This document shows positions 8,322-15,212 of a stretch of 48,704 bases of DNA, piece after piece; the stretch's first letter is position 1, and every line of letters begins with the position of its first letter. The notes under the pieces are model-generated. The model was not told the origin of the DNA, made no database searches, and was given only the letters and a program-made list of their open reading frames with translations. This DNA is from 66-474 sp040255405. Lineage in GTDB: Bacteria > Pseudomonadota > Gammaproteobacteria > Xanthomonadales > Rhodanobacteraceae. The translations under genes and the position numbers were made by a program. Location: NCBI GenBank assembly GCA_040255405.1, contig JBDZUX010000021.1, positions 1 to 48,704 on the forward strand, read 5' to 3'.

Positions 8322-8340
8322 CGCGGCCGGCGGCCGCGTC
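8320..8340 (+). repeat. GC-rich intercistronic hairpin after the CBS gene
   Basis: The arms GACGCGGCC and GGCCGCGTC pair over nine bases around a three-base loop. The hairpin starts inside the CBS-gene stop codon. No T run follows, so it is not a classic terminator. It more likely affects mRNA processing, stability or polarity between the CBS and DksA-like genes. Confidence 0.6.
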
Positions 8341-8377
8341 CGCGCCCATCGATGTCCACGATGTACCCGGAGGCAGC

Positions 8378-8767
8378 ATGGCCACGTTGACACCGCAACA
8401 AATAAAACACCTGTCCGAATTGATGGACATCCGTTTCGCGCGCGAAATCGAGGAAATCCGGGCCGTCAGTGCGCGCACGCGCGACGAACGCGACGCCGGG
8501 CTGCCGGCCGACTGGATCGACGCGGCGCTGGTCGATGCCACGCTGGCGGCCGATGACGCGGTGATCAGCCAGGACATCGAGGACGCCCGCGACATCAAGG
8601 CTGCCCGCGAACGCCTGTCCGCCGGCACCTACGGCCTCTGCATGGATTGCGGCGAATCGATCGCATACGAGCGCCTGCTGGCATACCCCACGGCCAAGCG
8701 TTGCATCCATTGCCAGCGCGTGTACGAGCAGGGCAAAGCGGTGGGCAGGATCCTGCGCGCATCATGA
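8378..8767 (+). CDS. DksA/TraR-type zinc-finger protein
   Basis: This 129-aa protein has an acidic coiled-coil N-terminal half and a C4 zinc finger (C88-x2-C91-x17-C109-x2-C112) of the DksA/TraR class. DksA proteins bind the RNA polymerase secondary channel and act with ppGpp. This one is shorter than canonical DksA and resembles the TraR/YbiI-type stress paralogues. GGAGG precedes the ATG. It sits between CBS and BON genes in what looks like one operon. It may tune transcription during oxygen limitation, an inference from position. Confidence 0.85.
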   Translation: MATLTPQQIKHLSELMDIRFAREIEEIRAVSARTRDERDAGLPADWIDAALVDATLAADDAVISQDIEDARDIKAARERLSAGTYGLCMDCGESIAYERLLAYPTAKRCIHCQRVYEQGKAVGRILRAS

Positions 8768-8795
8768 GGTGCGGGCGCACGCCGAGGAGGATGCG

Positions 8796-9449
8796 ATGAA
8801 AACCGACCGGGAACTTCAGCGGGACGTGGCGGCGGAATTGGACTGGGATCCGTCCGTTGATGCAAGCCGGATCGACGTGGAGGTGCACGCCGGCATCGTG
8901 ACCCTGACAGGTCTGGTGAACAGCTACGCGCAAAAATGCTGCGCGCAAACGGCCGCATGGCGCGTGGGCGGCGTGGAAGGCGTGATCGCGGACATCGAGG
9001 TCGAACTGCCGATGGTCGATCGACGGCAGGACAACGACATCGCCAAGGCCGCACACAACGCGCTGGCGTGGAACACGTCGATTCCGGCGCGGCGCGTGAA
9101 GGTGGCGGTCAAGCAAGGCTGGCTCGTGCTCTCCGGCGAGGTGGAATGGGAATACCAAAGCCGCGCCGCGGAATCCGCGCTGCGCAACCTGGTGGGTATC
9201 CGGGGCCTGGTCAACCTGATCGAAATCAAGCCAAGGCTCGAGCCGCGTGACGTCACGCGCCAGATCGAGGCGGCCTTGCGCAGGCGATGCTTCCGGCGCG
9301 CCAAGACCCTTTCGGTGGTCGTGCACGGCGGCACCGTGACGCTTTGCGGGCAACTGGATTCCCCGAGCGAGCGCAATGCGGCGCGCTTGGCCGCGTGGCG
9401 GGCACCCGGCGTTCGCAAGGTGGTGGACCAGACAACCATCGCGGCCTGA
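8796..9449 (+). CDS. BON-domain protein (three BON repeats)
   Basis: This 217-aa protein has three BON domains (about 5-70, 78-145 and 148-216), each with the pattern of a conserved glycine and a V-x-L-x-G strand. BON domains bind phospholipid or ligands, often in the periplasm. No signal peptide is visible, so a cytoplasmic or membrane-associated location is likely. GAGGAGG lies five bases before the ATG at 8796, which excludes the in-frame upstream start at 8769. It has a full-length paralogue at 27431-28081 with the same three-domain layout. Confidence 0.85.
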   Translation: MKTDRELQRDVAAELDWDPSVDASRIDVEVHAGIVTLTGLVNSYAQKCCAQTAAWRVGGVEGVIADIEVELPMVDRRQDNDIAKAAHNALAWNTSIPARRVKVAVKQGWLVLSGEVEWEYQSRAAESALRNLVGIRGLVNLIEIKPRLEPRDVTRQIEAALRRRCFRRAKTLSVVVHGGTVTLCGQLDSPSERNAARLAAWRAPGVRKVVDQTTIAA

Positions 9450-9473
9450 ATCACACGGGCAATTCAAGCGTTC

Positions 9474-9503
9474 GGGCCGCGCACCAGGGAAGGTGCGCGG
9501 CCC
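9474..9503 (+). repeat. 12-bp perfect hairpin upstream of USP gene
   Basis: GGGCCGCGCACC and GGTGCGCGGCCC form a perfect 12-bp stem with a six-base loop, 25 bp after the BON gene. It ends next to the AGGG that may serve as the ribosome-binding site of the USP gene at 9518. There is no T run, so translational or mRNA-stability control is more likely than termination. Confidence 0.7.
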
Positions 9504-9517
9504 AGGGATTGGCAGAC

Positions 9518-9955
9518 ATGTTCACGCACATCCTCATTCCAGTCGACGACGATCCGGGTTCACGCCGCGCGATCAAGGTGGGGGTGGCGCTCGCGAAAAA
9601 GCTCGGCGCGCGCGTGACGGGCTTCCACGCCATGATGGAATTCAATCGCGCAGGCATCGTCGAGGAGTTGCTGGAACCGCCCCCCGAGGAACTGCAGGCC
9701 CTTGCGCAGGCACACGCGGACAAGCTGTTTGCCCCATTGCAGCGCGAGGCCGAACTGGCCGGGATCGAGTGCGACGCCGTCGCCAAGCGCGGCCAGCAGG
9801 CCCATGAAGCGATCGTCGCGGCGGCGCAAAGGGTCCGGTGCGACCTGATCGTGATGGCGTCCCATGGCCGGCGCGGCATCGCGAGGCTCGTGCTCGGAAG
9901 CCAGACGCAACAGGTCCTGAACCACACCGCGATCTCCGTGCTGGTGGTGCGTTGA
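9518..9955 (+). CDS. universal stress protein, single domain
   Basis: This 145-aa Usp-domain protein starts FTHILIPVDD, the typical first strand. It ends with an ATP-binding segment ASHG-x9-GS followed by VLVV. The first glycine of the canonical G-x2-G-x9-G(S/T) motif is Ala, a tolerated change, so nucleotide binding is plausible. The start is the ATG after a strong hairpin (9474-9503), with an AGGG about ten bases upstream. It lies in the same co-directional chain as CBS, DksA-like and BON genes and precedes the cydA-like gene. Confidence 0.88.
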   Translation: MFTHILIPVDDDPGSRRAIKVGVALAKKLGARVTGFHAMMEFNRAGIVEELLEPPPEELQALAQAHADKLFAPLQREAELAGIECDAVAKRGQQAHEAIVAAAQRVRCDLIVMASHGRRGIARLVLGSQTQQVLNHTAISVLVVR

Positions 9956-10001
9956 TCGTGCGCGCTGCCAGCGCCCGGTCCGACATGGCGGAGCAAACGT
10001 G

Positions 10002-11549
10002 ATGATCGGTGCTGCCGGCTTCGATGTATCAGCCTTGTGGCCGCACCTCGGGGCGTTGTACTGCGCCACGCTGCTGCCGTTGGCGGCGGGGCTGCCGCCC
10101 ATCATCGCGATCATCGAAAGCGTTCACGTCATGACCGGACGGGAAATCTGGAAGCAGATCGCCCGCTTCTGGGGCCGGCTGTTCGGCGTGGCCCTGCTGG
10201 CGTGGGCGGTCGGCTTGATCGTGCTCACGATCCTGTACGCCGCCGATTCCAGCCGCTTCACCCGGCACATCCACGGGGTACCCGGCCCGGCCCTGATCGT
10301 CTTCCTGCTGCCGCTCGTGCTGGCGTTCGGTTTGCTGTTCTGGAACTGGTTCCGAGACTGGTGGAATCCGCACCGGGTGCGGCATCTGCTCGTCACCTGG
10401 TTGTGGGTGCCGTTGTCCGGCGTCGCGGTGTTCAAGGTTGCCGCCGGATACGGGCTGCTGGACAACCCGGCAGGTGTCGAGCTCGATCCCGGCAGCCTGC
10501 AGGTCTGGATTTACGATCTGCCTGCGGTGCTGATGAACCCGGCCGCGCAATCGCGATTCGTGCACCTCATGGGCGCGTGCTATCTCGTCGCGGCAACCAT
10601 GGTGCTTTCGGTTTCGGCGTGGTACCTGTTGCGCGACCGCAACGTGCGGATCGCCCGCCGCTCGTTGACCGTGGCCGCGAGCTTCGGTTTCGCGGCGGCG
10701 TTGTCGCTGGCGGTACTCGGCGACCGCAGCGGTTATGCCGCATCGCCCGGCCAACGGATGCAGATTGCCGCGATCGCGGCGGCGTGGCACACGCAGTCCG
10801 CCCCGGCATCGTTCACGATCTTCGGGATACCCGATAGCGACCGTCGCGTGACCCATGCGGCCGTGGACATCCCGTGGCTGCTGGGACTGGGCGCCACGCA
10901 TTCGTGGAAAAAGCCGGTCGCCGGCCTGGACGAACTCGAATCGGTGAACGCATCGCGCATCCGCGACGGCATGGTGGCGTTTACCGCGCTGGACACGCCA
11001 TGGGCCGATCCGGCGGGCGTGAGCGGTCCTGTCTTCGATGTGGACGACAATCCCAACCTCGGCTACGCGTTGTTGCTGTTGCGCAGTGCGCCGGATCCGG
11101 CACGGGCAAGCAACGATCAAATTGCCGCCGCGGCCAGGAGCACGATTCCGAGCGTGCCGCTGCTGTTCTGGACCTTTCGGATCATGGCACTTCTGGGCGT
11201 TTACAGCATCGCGCTGTTTGGTTGTGCGTTCTGGCTGGCTTCCAAACGCCGGCTGGAGCAACGCGCATTCCTGAAGGTCGCGGCATGGAGCCTGCCGTTG
11301 CCGTGGGTGGCGGTCGCGCTGGGCTGGATCACGAGTGAAGCCGGGCGTGGACCATGGCTGGTCGATGGACTGCTGCCCGTCACCGCGCCGTACGCCAGCC
11401 GTCCGGAGGCAATCATCGGCATCATCGGCTGCGCGGCCATTGCGGTGCTTTACGTGGTGGGCGCGGTACTGCTGGCGCGCCTCGTCCGCCTCGGCCCCGA
11501 GGGGCTGAAGTTCTGGCCGGTGGACTCCGGGCAGACGGGAAAATATTGA
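10002..11549 (+). CDS. divergent CydA-like protein (cytochrome bd subunit I homologue) lacking haem-d and quinol-site residues
   Basis: This 515-aa membrane protein aligns along the whole of E. coli CydA with almost constant offset. The b558 ligands are kept as His188 and Met395 (E. coli H186, M393). The GRxPW loop (448-452) and Glu446 (E445) are also kept. Key catalytic residues are not: H19 is Cys21, K252 is Gln254 and E257 is Ala259. The helix carrying E99 and E107 has no acidic residue at all (about 93-116). The protein should bind haem b558 but seems unable to form the normal haem d site, the usual proton path or the usual quinol site. No cydB follows. A CydX-like gene and a small membrane protein do. 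CGGAG is eight bases before the ATG; a GTG at 9999 is the alternative start. It may be a haem-based redox or gas sensor, or an unusual oxidoreductase. Confidence 0.85.
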   Translation: MIGAAGFDVSALWPHLGALYCATLLPLAAGLPPIIAIIESVHVMTGREIWKQIARFWGRLFGVALLAWAVGLIVLTILYAADSSRFTRHIHGVPGPALIVFLLPLVLAFGLLFWNWFRDWWNPHRVRHLLVTWLWVPLSGVAVFKVAAGYGLLDNPAGVELDPGSLQVWIYDLPAVLMNPAAQSRFVHLMGACYLVAATMVLSVSAWYLLRDRNVRIARRSLTVAASFGFAAALSLAVLGDRSGYAASPGQRMQIAAIAAAWHTQSAPASFTIFGIPDSDRRVTHAAVDIPWLLGLGATHSWKKPVAGLDELESVNASRIRDGMVAFTALDTPWADPAGVSGPVFDVDDNPNLGYALLLLRSAPDPARASNDQIAAAARSTIPSVPLLFWTFRIMALLGVYSIALFGCAFWLASKRRLEQRAFLKVAAWSLPLPWVAVALGWITSEAGRGPWLVDGLLPVTAPYASRPEAIIGIIGCAAIAVLYVVGAVLLARLVRLGPEGLKFWPVDSGQTGKY

Positions 11550-11578
11550 ACGGTTTGATTGGTCGGGAGGTTTTCGAG

Positions 11579-11704
11579 ATGTGGTACTTCGCTTGGTTGC
11601 TGGGCGTAGGCCTGGCGTGCAGCTTCGGCATCCTCAATGCCATGTGGTTCGAGGTGCACGCCGACGACGAACGCGATTGGGCGGCGGTCATCCACGACTA
11701 TTGA
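11579..11704 (+). CDS. cydX: CydX-like small subunit of cytochrome bd
   Basis: This 41-aa single-helix protein begins MWYFAWLLG and continues with an ACSFG segment, closely matching the start of E. coli CydX (MWYFAWILG, ACSFG). GGGAGG lies eight bases before the ATG. CydX normally sits in a groove of CydA, stabilises haem binding and is encoded after cydB. Here it directly follows the cydA-like gene with cydB absent. Its preservation suggests the CydA-like protein still folds around haem and is made. Confidence 0.85.
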   Translation: MWYFAWLLGVGLACSFGILNAMWFEVHADDERDWAAVIHDY

Positions 11705-11744
11705 TCACAGCCGCAGGGAACCGCACCCACCCGCAAGGTGACCC

Positions 11745-12146
11745 ATGACCGCATGGTTGGCCCTGAAAAGCATCGCCGTCTGGTGCGCCATCCTGGTGCT
11801 CGCGTTTGCCAACGCCGGCCTGCGGGAGGTGGTACTGATTCCCCGATTCGGCAGCGTTCGAAGCCTCGCCGCCAGCGGCCTGATGCTGTCGGCACTGGTA
11901 TTGGCGATTGCATACGTGAGCCTGCCGTGGCTGGGTGCGATGGGCACGCGCGAATTGCTCGCGATCGGCCTGGTCTGGCTTGCGCTGACACTTGCGTTCG
12001 ACATCCTGCTCGGCATGGCACAGGGGGAGCGGCTGCGCCGGCAACTGGACGCCTACTTGTTCAAGCGCGGCAATCTGTGGCCGCTGGTCCTGCTGGTCAC
12101 CGCGAGCGCGCCGTACCTCGCGGCGAAGCTGCGCGGTTGGGCGTAG
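11745..12146 (+). CDS. 133-aa membrane protein, unassigned, in the cydA-like operon
   Basis: Four hydrophobic segments are visible (about 5-25, 40-60, 68-92 and 112-126), separated by basic loops such as GERLRRQ and FKRGN. This predicts a four-helix inner-membrane protein. No family is recognised, and it is far too short to be CydB. AAGGTG lies five bases before the ATG. It follows CydX by 40 bp on the same strand and is the last gene before a convergent regulator. Position alone suggests it could be a partner or assembly factor for the CydA-like protein. Confidence 0.7.
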   Translation: MTAWLALKSIAVWCAILVLAFANAGLREVVLIPRFGSVRSLAASGLMLSALVLAIAYVSLPWLGAMGTRELLAIGLVWLALTLAFDILLGMAQGERLRRQLDAYLFKRGNLWPLVLLVTASAPYLAAKLRGWA

Positions 12147-12158
12147 CCAATACCGCGC

Positions 12159-12509
12159 TCAGGCGGCGCGCCTGGAATCCCGCGGTGGCTTGGGCGGCAC
12201 GCAATAGATGCCGTGCAGGGCCGTGATGATCGCCTGCGCCGGCCCCTTCGGCAGCGAATACCACACGTTCTGCGCCTCGCGCCGGGTGTCAACCAGCGCT
12301 TCGTCGCGCAGCCGTGCAAGGTGTTGCGACAACGCCGATTGACTGAGGTCGGGCAGGTGGCGATTGAGCTGGCCGACGGTCAGTTCGTTGCCCACCAGCA
12401 GGCACAGCAGCTGCAGGCGCTGCGGATTGGCGAGCGCCTTGAGCAGGCGCGCGGCGTCATCCGAGTTGGCGCGCATGGCATCGGCGTCGAAGGCGGGGAG
12501 GCGGCTCAT
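12159..12509 (-). CDS. ArsR-family repressor, BigR/SqrR-like (persulfide-sensing)
   Basis: This 116-aa winged-helix protein has the ArsR recognition helix around SQSALSQHLARLR (56-68). It lacks the ELCVCDL metal site. It has Cys36 (in LLCLL) and Cys103 (in IYC), 67 residues apart. BigR (C42/C108) and SqrR (C41/C107) place their redox pair 66 apart and respond to persulfides by forming a disulfide or tetrasulfide. It is divergent from a sulfide:quinone oxidoreductase gene, and a perfect palindrome lies between them. It most likely represses the SQR operon until reactive sulfur accumulates. Confidence 0.85.
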   Translation of the reverse strand: MSRLPAFDADAMRANSDDAARLLKALANPQRLQLLCLLVGNELTVGQLNRHLPDLSQSALSQHLARLRDEALVDTRREAQNVWYSLPKGPAQAIITALHGIYCVPPKPPRDSRRAA

Positions 12510-12575
12510 GTATGCATCGTGCAGCGGATTCCAGGACGGGTTGACATCATACGCTTTTCTAAATAAGCTTGCGCT

Positions 12576-12595
12576 ACATTAGTGTGTACTAATGT
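12576..12595. promoter_or_regulatory. palindromic operator between ArsR and SQR genes
   Basis: ACATTAGT and ACTAATGT form a perfect inverted repeat with a GTGT spacer. It is AT-rich in a GC-rich background, and a TTGACA-like -35 lies at 12541. Size and ATTAG/CTAAT core fit an ArsR/BigR-type operator. Confidence 0.75.
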
Positions 12596-12604
12596 ATAAG
12601 GAGA

Positions 12605-12618
12605 TTGATCGTCGTCAA
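12605..12618 (+). promoter_or_regulatory. FNR/FixK-like box upstream of SQR
   Basis: TTGATCGTCGTCAA matches 9 of 10 positions. A -41.5 position predicts a start near 12653, between the box and the SQR ribosome-binding site at 12660. It would give the sulfur operon a second, oxygen-linked control. Confidence 0.45.
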
Positions 12619-12671
12619 CAGGCATGCGGCGGCTGCGACTAGCTTGGGCAACACAACCCGGAGTACCAGTC

Positions 12672-13958
12672 ATGGCAAAGATCGTGGTGATGGGCGCGGG
12701 GCTCGGCGGCATGAGTGCAGCGTTCGAAATCAGGGCCGCCGTGGGCCCGGAACACGCGGTGACCGTGATCGGCGACGGACCTTGCTTCTCGTTCACGCCG
12801 TCCAATCCGTGGGTGGCGACCGGCAAGCGGACCGCCGAACAGATCCGGTTCGAAGTCGCCAAGCCGTTGCGCCGGCACGACATCGACTTCATCGACTGCA
12901 AGGTCGCGCGCGTGCAGCCGCGCGAGCGACGGCTGGTGCTGGCGGACGGTTCCGAGGTCGGTTACGACTATCTGGTCATCGCCACCGGACCCAAGCTTGC
13001 GTTCGACGAAATTCCGGGCCTCGGGCCCGGCGCGCACACCCACTCGGTGTGTACCACGCCGCACGCGGAGAGCGCGTGGAAAGCCTACCAGGCATTCCTC
13101 GAGAATCCCGGTCCGATCGTGGTCGGCGCGGCGCAGGGCGCAAGCTGTTTCGGTCCGGCGTACGAGACCGCGTTCATCCTGGATGCCGATCTGCGCCGCC
13201 GCAAACTGCGCGACCGGGTACCGATGACCTACGTTACCAGCGAACCCTACATCGGCCACATGGGCCTGGGCGGCGTCGGTGACTCGCAGGGACTGCTGGA
13301 AGCGGAGCTGCGCAAGCGCCACATCCGCTGGGTCACCAACGCGCGCATCCGGGACGTGGAGGCCGGCACGATGCACATCGAGGAAGTCGGCGCGCAAAGC
13401 CGGATCGTGCAGGAACTGACCCTGCCGTTCGCATATGCGGTGGTGATCCCCGCGTTCAGCGGCGTCGATGCGCTGCGCGGCGTCGAAGGGCTGGTGAACC
13501 CGCGCGGTTTCGTGCTGATCGACCGGCACCAGCGCAGTCCCGCCTTCCCGAACGTCTTCGCCGCCGGCGTCTGCGTCGCGATCCCGCCGGTGGAGCAGAC
13601 GTCGGTGCCGACCGGTGCCCCCAAGACCGGATTCATGATCGAGTCGATGGTCAGCACCATCGCGGCGAACCTACGCGACGATTTGGCCGGCAAGCCCGCG
13701 CTGGCCGAGGCCACGTGGAATGCCGTGTGCCTGGCCGACATGGGCGACACCGGCGCGGCCTTCGTGGCGCTGCCGCAAATCCCGCCGCGCAATGTCACCT
13801 GGACCAAAGTGGGCAGGTGGGTCCACGCAGCCAAGCTGGCGTTCGAAAAGTACTACCTGCACAAGTTGCGCAGTGGCCGCACCGAACCGTTCTACGAGCG
13901 CCAGATCATGAAGATGCTCGGCATCGAGCGGCTGAAGCCGGCCGCGAAGCCGCACTGA
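12672..13958 (+). CDS. sqr: sulfide:quinone oxidoreductase (FAD-dependent)
   Basis: This 428-aa flavoprotein begins with a Rossmann FAD motif GAGLGG (9-13 region). It carries the three SQR cysteines at C127, C159 and C353, matching Acidithiobacillus ferrooxidans SQR C128, C160 and C356. It also has the quinone-site PPVEQTSVPTGAPKTG-type segment. It oxidises sulfide to polysulfide or persulfide at the membrane and reduces quinone. The frame opens at 12624, but GGAG eight bases before the ATG at 12672 and family alignment set the start. An ArsR repressor with a persulfide-type cysteine pair faces it. A quinone-linked cytochrome b561 gene follows directly. Confidence 0.93.
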   Translation: MAKIVVMGAGLGGMSAAFEIRAAVGPEHAVTVIGDGPCFSFTPSNPWVATGKRTAEQIRFEVAKPLRRHDIDFIDCKVARVQPRERRLVLADGSEVGYDYLVIATGPKLAFDEIPGLGPGAHTHSVCTTPHAESAWKAYQAFLENPGPIVVGAAQGASCFGPAYETAFILDADLRRRKLRDRVPMTYVTSEPYIGHMGLGGVGDSQGLLEAELRKRHIRWVTNARIRDVEAGTMHIEEVGAQSRIVQELTLPFAYAVVIPAFSGVDALRGVEGLVNPRGFVLIDRHQRSPAFPNVFAAGVCVAIPPVEQTSVPTGAPKTGFMIESMVSTIAANLRDDLAGKPALAEATWNAVCLADMGDTGAAFVALPQIPPRNVTWTKVGRWVHAAKLAFEKYYLHKLRSGRTEPFYERQIMKMLGIERLKPAAKPH

Positions 13959-13991
13959 CCGTTGCCCGCGCACGCACCTGGAGGTGTCCCC

Positions 13992-14597
13992 ATGAACCTG
14001 CAAACCACCCGCAACCGTTACCATGCCCTGTCGATGGCCGCGCATTGGCTCACGCTGGCGCTGCTGGTTGCCGTGTACGCGTTGATCCTGCTGCGCGAGC
14101 TGTACCCGAAAGGCAGCGGTCCGCGTGCGGCGATGGAGATGTGGCATTTCATGCTGGGCCTGATCGTACCCGGCATCGTCGCGGTCCGCGTGTTGCTGCG
14201 CTTGATGTTCCGCGCGCCACCCATCACGCCCACGCCCTCCGCCGTGCTGCGCCTCAGCGCGGTGGCGATGTATCTGGCGCTGTACCTGTTCCTGGTCGTG
14301 ATGCCGCTGTTGGGCTGGCTTGCGTTGAGCGCCGACGGCAAGCCGATTCCCTTCTTCGGGCTGCAACTGCCGGCGCTGATCGCACCCAACGCCGCGTTGG
14401 GGGAAAACCTCGAGGAACTCCACGAGACCATCGGCACGATCGGTTACTACCTGGTGGGTCTGCACGCCGCGGCGGCGCTGTTCCACCATTACTTCATGCA
14501 CGACGACACGCTGTTGCGCATGCTGCCGCGGAAACGGCGCGTGCCTGCGCAAGACCTTTCTGTTTCTGGATTACGGAGAAAATTGTATGAACGTTGA
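13992..14597 (+). CDS. cytochrome b561 family protein
   Basis: This 201-aa protein has four membrane helices with paired histidines typical of b561/CybB haem ligands: RYHALSMAAHW near the N-terminus, MWHFMLG in helix 2, and the LHETIG and GLHAAAALFHH histidines in the last helices. It would bind two b haems and exchange electrons with the quinone pool. GGAGG precedes the ATG at 13992. It follows the SQR gene by 33 bp and overlaps the next gene by 11 bp, so it probably handles electrons from or to sulfide oxidation. Confidence 0.88.
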   Translation: MNLQTTRNRYHALSMAAHWLTLALLVAVYALILLRELYPKGSGPRAAMEMWHFMLGLIVPGIVAVRVLLRLMFRAPPITPTPSAVLRLSAVAMYLALYLFLVVMPLLGWLALSADGKPIPFFGLQLPALIAPNAALGENLEELHETIGTIGYYLVGLHAAAALFHHYFMHDDTLLRMLPRKRRVPAQDLSVSGLRRKLYER

Positions 14598-14793
14598 TCG
14601 GATGGTGATGCGGTTCGCCGGCGGCATGGTGATCCTCAGCCTGGCGCTGGCGTATTTCTTCTCCCCGTGGTGGCTGCTGGTGGCGCTGTTCGTCGGCTTG
14701 AACTTGTTCCAGGCATCGTTCACGGGTTTCTGCCCGCTCGCACGCATCCTCAAGAGGTTCGGCCTGCAGCCAGGCTGCGCATTCCCCCGGTAA
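14587..14793 (+). CDS. DUF2892 inner-membrane protein
   Basis: This 68-aa protein has the DUF2892 pattern: an N-terminal MNVDR motif, two closely spaced hydrophobic helices (about 9-45) and a C-terminal GFCP...GC motif with two cysteines. The same domain follows rhodanese in YgaP, linking the family to sulfur transfer. It overlaps the end of the cytochrome b561 gene and has CGGAGAA upstream. Its cysteines and its place in an SQR operon suggest a role in persulfide handling. Confidence 0.85.
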   Translation: MNVDRMVMRFAGGMVILSLALAYFFSPWWLLVALFVGLNLFQASFTGFCPLARILKRFGLQPGCAFPR

Positions 14794-14810
14794 CCCAAGA
14801 AGAGGCACTC

Positions 14811-15212
14811 GTGAAACCACAAGACGACATGTATTACACCGTGACGTCGCCGAAGTCGTTCGGGCGGGCCGTTGACGACCTCGATGCCGCCGTGCGGCGC
14901 CACCAGTTCGGCGTGCTGCACGTGCACGATCTCGGCGCGACCCTGCGCAGCAAGGGCCAGCCTTTCGAAGGTGAATGCAAGGTGTTCGAGGTGTGCAGCC
15001 CTCCCCAGGCCGCCAGCGTGATGGCCCTGGACCTGCGTCTCAACATGGCGTTGCCGTGCCGGATCTCGGTGTACACCGAAGGCGGGGAAACCCGCATCGG
15101 CATGATCGAACCGGAGCGGATGCTCGGCACGTTGTCGAACGATCCGGCGTTGTCTGCGATTGCGCGCGAAGTCGGAACCGCTACCCGCCAGATGATCGAC
15201 GAGGCCAGGTGA
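14811..15212 (+). CDS. DUF302 family protein
   Basis: This 133-aa soluble protein matches the DUF302 fold. It has YYTVTSPKSFGRAVDDL at the N-terminus, an EVCSPPQAA centre, and the LPCRISVYTEGG strand that identifies the family. The start is the GTG at 14811 after AGAGG; an ATG at 14829 is possible. The family is repeatedly found with sulfide-oxidation and metal-stress genes, but its function is unknown. Its stop overlaps the start of the adaptor gene (TGATG). Confidence 0.85.
   Translation: MKPQDDMYYTVTSPKSFGRAVDDLDAAVRRHQFGVLHVHDLGATLRSKGQPFEGECKVFEVCSPPQAASVMALDLRLNMALPCRISVYTEGGETRIGMIEPERMLGTLSNDPALSAIAREVGTATRQMIDEAR

Noticed and set aside
6095..8710. 871-codon open frame on the minus strand
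   Set aside because: It is antisense to USP, CBS and DksA-like genes that have clear family motifs and ribosome-binding sites. Long antisense frames are expected in GC-rich coding DNA, and its sequence is low-complexity and rich in Arg, Ser and Pro.
9999..11549. calling the CydA-like gene a standard cydA
   Set aside because: The haem-d ligand, proton-path glutamates and quinol-site residues are missing and cydB is absent, so the name would imply a function the sequence does not support.
13671..14552. 293-codon minus-strand frame across the cytochrome b561 gene
   Set aside because: It is antisense to a gene with clear haem-ligand pattern and is rich in Gln, Arg and His with no motif.
14582..14600. 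TTGATCGG near the DUF2892 start as an FNR-type box
   Set aside because: Only one half-site is present and it lies within coding sequence, with no matching second half-site.
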